In this document: positions 62,645 to 64,000 of the stretch, piece by piece | Numbering within the stretch: position 1 is the first letter of the stretch | How the letters are laid out: every line of letters starts with the position of its first letter | Origin: Amaranthus tricolor | Lineage: Eukaryota; Streptophyta; Magnoliopsida; Caryophyllales; Amaranthaceae | DNA length: 64,000 nucleotides | NCBI RefSeq assembly: GCF_026212465.1 | Contig: NC_080058.1 | Location: forward strand, 12,792,404 to 12,856,403 | Direction: 5' to 3' | Made by a program: the position numbers and the translations under genes | The notes under the pieces: generated by a model | What the model was told of the DNA's origin: nothing | Database searches by the model: none | Seen by the model: the letters and a program-made list of their open reading frames with translations, nothing else

Positions 62645-63906
62645 CAGAGCCTTCTCGGAAATTTAAGAGGCCCTGAGCAAAATTAAAAATATAGCCCCCT
62701 TTTTAAATAACGAATTTTAAATTAATTATTAATAAAAGTAAGACAAATTTAAATATAAACTAAAATAAACAAACAATACTTTTAGTGATTTCTATATAAT
62801 AAATTCATCACCATCATCATACTAGTGTATTCCACCCATAGAAAAACCATAAGCAGGGTTTGGAGAGGAAAGAACGGCGACAACTCATACCCAAAAAGAG
62901 AGCGCGACCCATTTCTATAAAATAAATTCATTATTTAAAATAAAAAAGCAAATAAAGAGTTATGTAATTTCTAATGTTAATGTAGTTATAAAAGTTAAAA
63001 TCAGTGGTGAAGCTAATTTAAATAGGAAAATTACCGTGAATGATACAATTTTTCGTTAATTTCCCAATAATAATACTAACTTAGAGGGTTTTTTCCTAGA
63101 ATAATATTAATTTTAGTTTATTAACTAATTTTCTAATTTCTTTGTCATATAATCTTCTATAGTTTGATTTTTAACATGGTTGGTTTATTCTAGGGAAACA
63201 CTCCTTAAGTTGGTATTATTCATGATTAATTAAAAGTTGATATTATTATAGGGGAATAAGCAAAAGATTGTATTAATCTTGGTAATATTTTCAATTTAAA
63301 TTAGCATAAAGGAGCTAAATTTGGTAATATTACTATACTCGATATGAGTAGCTGAACATAACTGAGCTTAAGTTTAAAGTAAATTTTGATCTTCTAATAA
63401 TGTGGGTAGTAAATCTTTGTTTTTCTAACCCTCTTTATTATTGTTTTCTTACGAATATGTCCTAATTAATATATATATATATATATATAAACCACATTGT
63501 GTCTTGTATGAGATCGTTTCACTATGAGACGGGTCTATACGAGCAGCCAAATTAATTTCATTTTTTAATAAAAATAATTAAGTAAATGAAAAACTTTTGT
63601 TTTAAGTTTTTTTTAAACTATATATTAGATCACGATGACACAAAGTTAGTAAAAAATTAGTCTAAAAACTGACAAAAATACATTATTCTTATCTCTCTCC
63701 TCTCTGAACTTCAATTTCTCAATCTTCCCCATTATCTCCTTCCTTCCTCATAATTACTCTCTGAACTTCACTCTCTCTATATCTACCCCATTCTCCCTCC
63801 TTCTTCCTTACTGTTACTCTTACTCAGTCATGGATTCAAGTGAGGCCCCTCATAGAATGAGGCCCTGAGCAGGTGCTTAAGGTGCTCCTCCTTGTAGCCA
63901 GGCCTG
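62645..63906. mobile_element. hAT-like non-autonomous element, 1.26 kb
   Basis: The octamer ttgaggag flanks both ends exactly (62637-62644 and 63907-63914). The ends are CAGAGCC and the inverse of CAGGCCTG, with subterminal aggccctgagca phrases near both ends (62667-62680 and 63859-63871). The interior is AT-rich with a short (TA)n at about 63470-63489 and a piece related to the MITE at 50763-50955. No transposase was seen. It ends just inside the window; from 63915 to 64000 nothing is identifiable. Confidence 0.8.
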
Positions 63907-64000
63907 TTGAGGAGCCTCACACCCAAAAGCTCTTGTGGCTAAATAAATAAACTTGTTGAATCACTGTGTAGCTAAGGGCACTCTAGAAGAAGCAACTGGT

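Overview
The window is nuclear DNA of a flowering plant, probably a eudicot. This rests on an intron-rich cytosolic glucose-6-phosphate dehydrogenase gene with plant-type exon structure, on Ty3/gypsy and Ty1/copia retrotransposons primed at plant initiator-Met-tRNA-like sites, and on many short hAT-type elements with 8-bp target duplications. I cannot name the species. Everything was read by eye; boundaries were set from paired LTR ends, target-site duplications (TSDs), splice consensus and codon phase.

Layout. 1-18978: a hAT DNA transposon (BED-finger transposase, + strand) whose gene is cut by a 12.5-kb gypsy element (4260-16777, TSD ctagg). That gypsy has unusually long LTRs (about 3.9 kb), and each LTR carries the same non-autonomous hAT element. 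18979-27072: a short tandem array, an old gypsy fragment (19385-21774) split by a decayed hAT element, and a 5.3-kb gypsy (21775-27067, TSD aagga). 27073-38160: the host gene for cytosolic G6PDH (minus strand, 15 coding exons, 518 residues, fully open), with small hAT and Stowaway-like elements in its introns. 38161-49373: intergenic DNA with a hAT MITE, then a third gypsy (39189-49368, TSD atttt) whose right LTR alone received two later hAT insertions. 49374-54891: gene-poor AT-rich DNA with microsatellites and MITEs. 54892-62101: a 5'-truncated, broken copy of the 3' end of a PDK1 (phosphoinositide-dependent protein kinase 1) gene, minus strand, with a young 6-kb copia element (55832-61793) in one intron. 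62102-64000: AT-rich DNA holding a 1.26-kb hAT-like element.

The only intact host gene I can support is G6PDH. The rest is layered transposable elements, and the layers can be ordered in time. The hAT transposase predates the 12.5-kb gypsy. The 1.2-kb hAT element entered that gypsy's LTR before the last round of reverse transcription. The two GC-rich hAT elements entered the third gypsy after it landed. The most notable points are the otherwise fully open hAT transposase frame split by one retroelement, the LTR that carries a passenger DNA transposon, the large (TA)n difference between paired LTRs, and the number of TSD-verified hAT-like elements. I found no new defence or biosynthetic system, RNA gene or CRISPR array.
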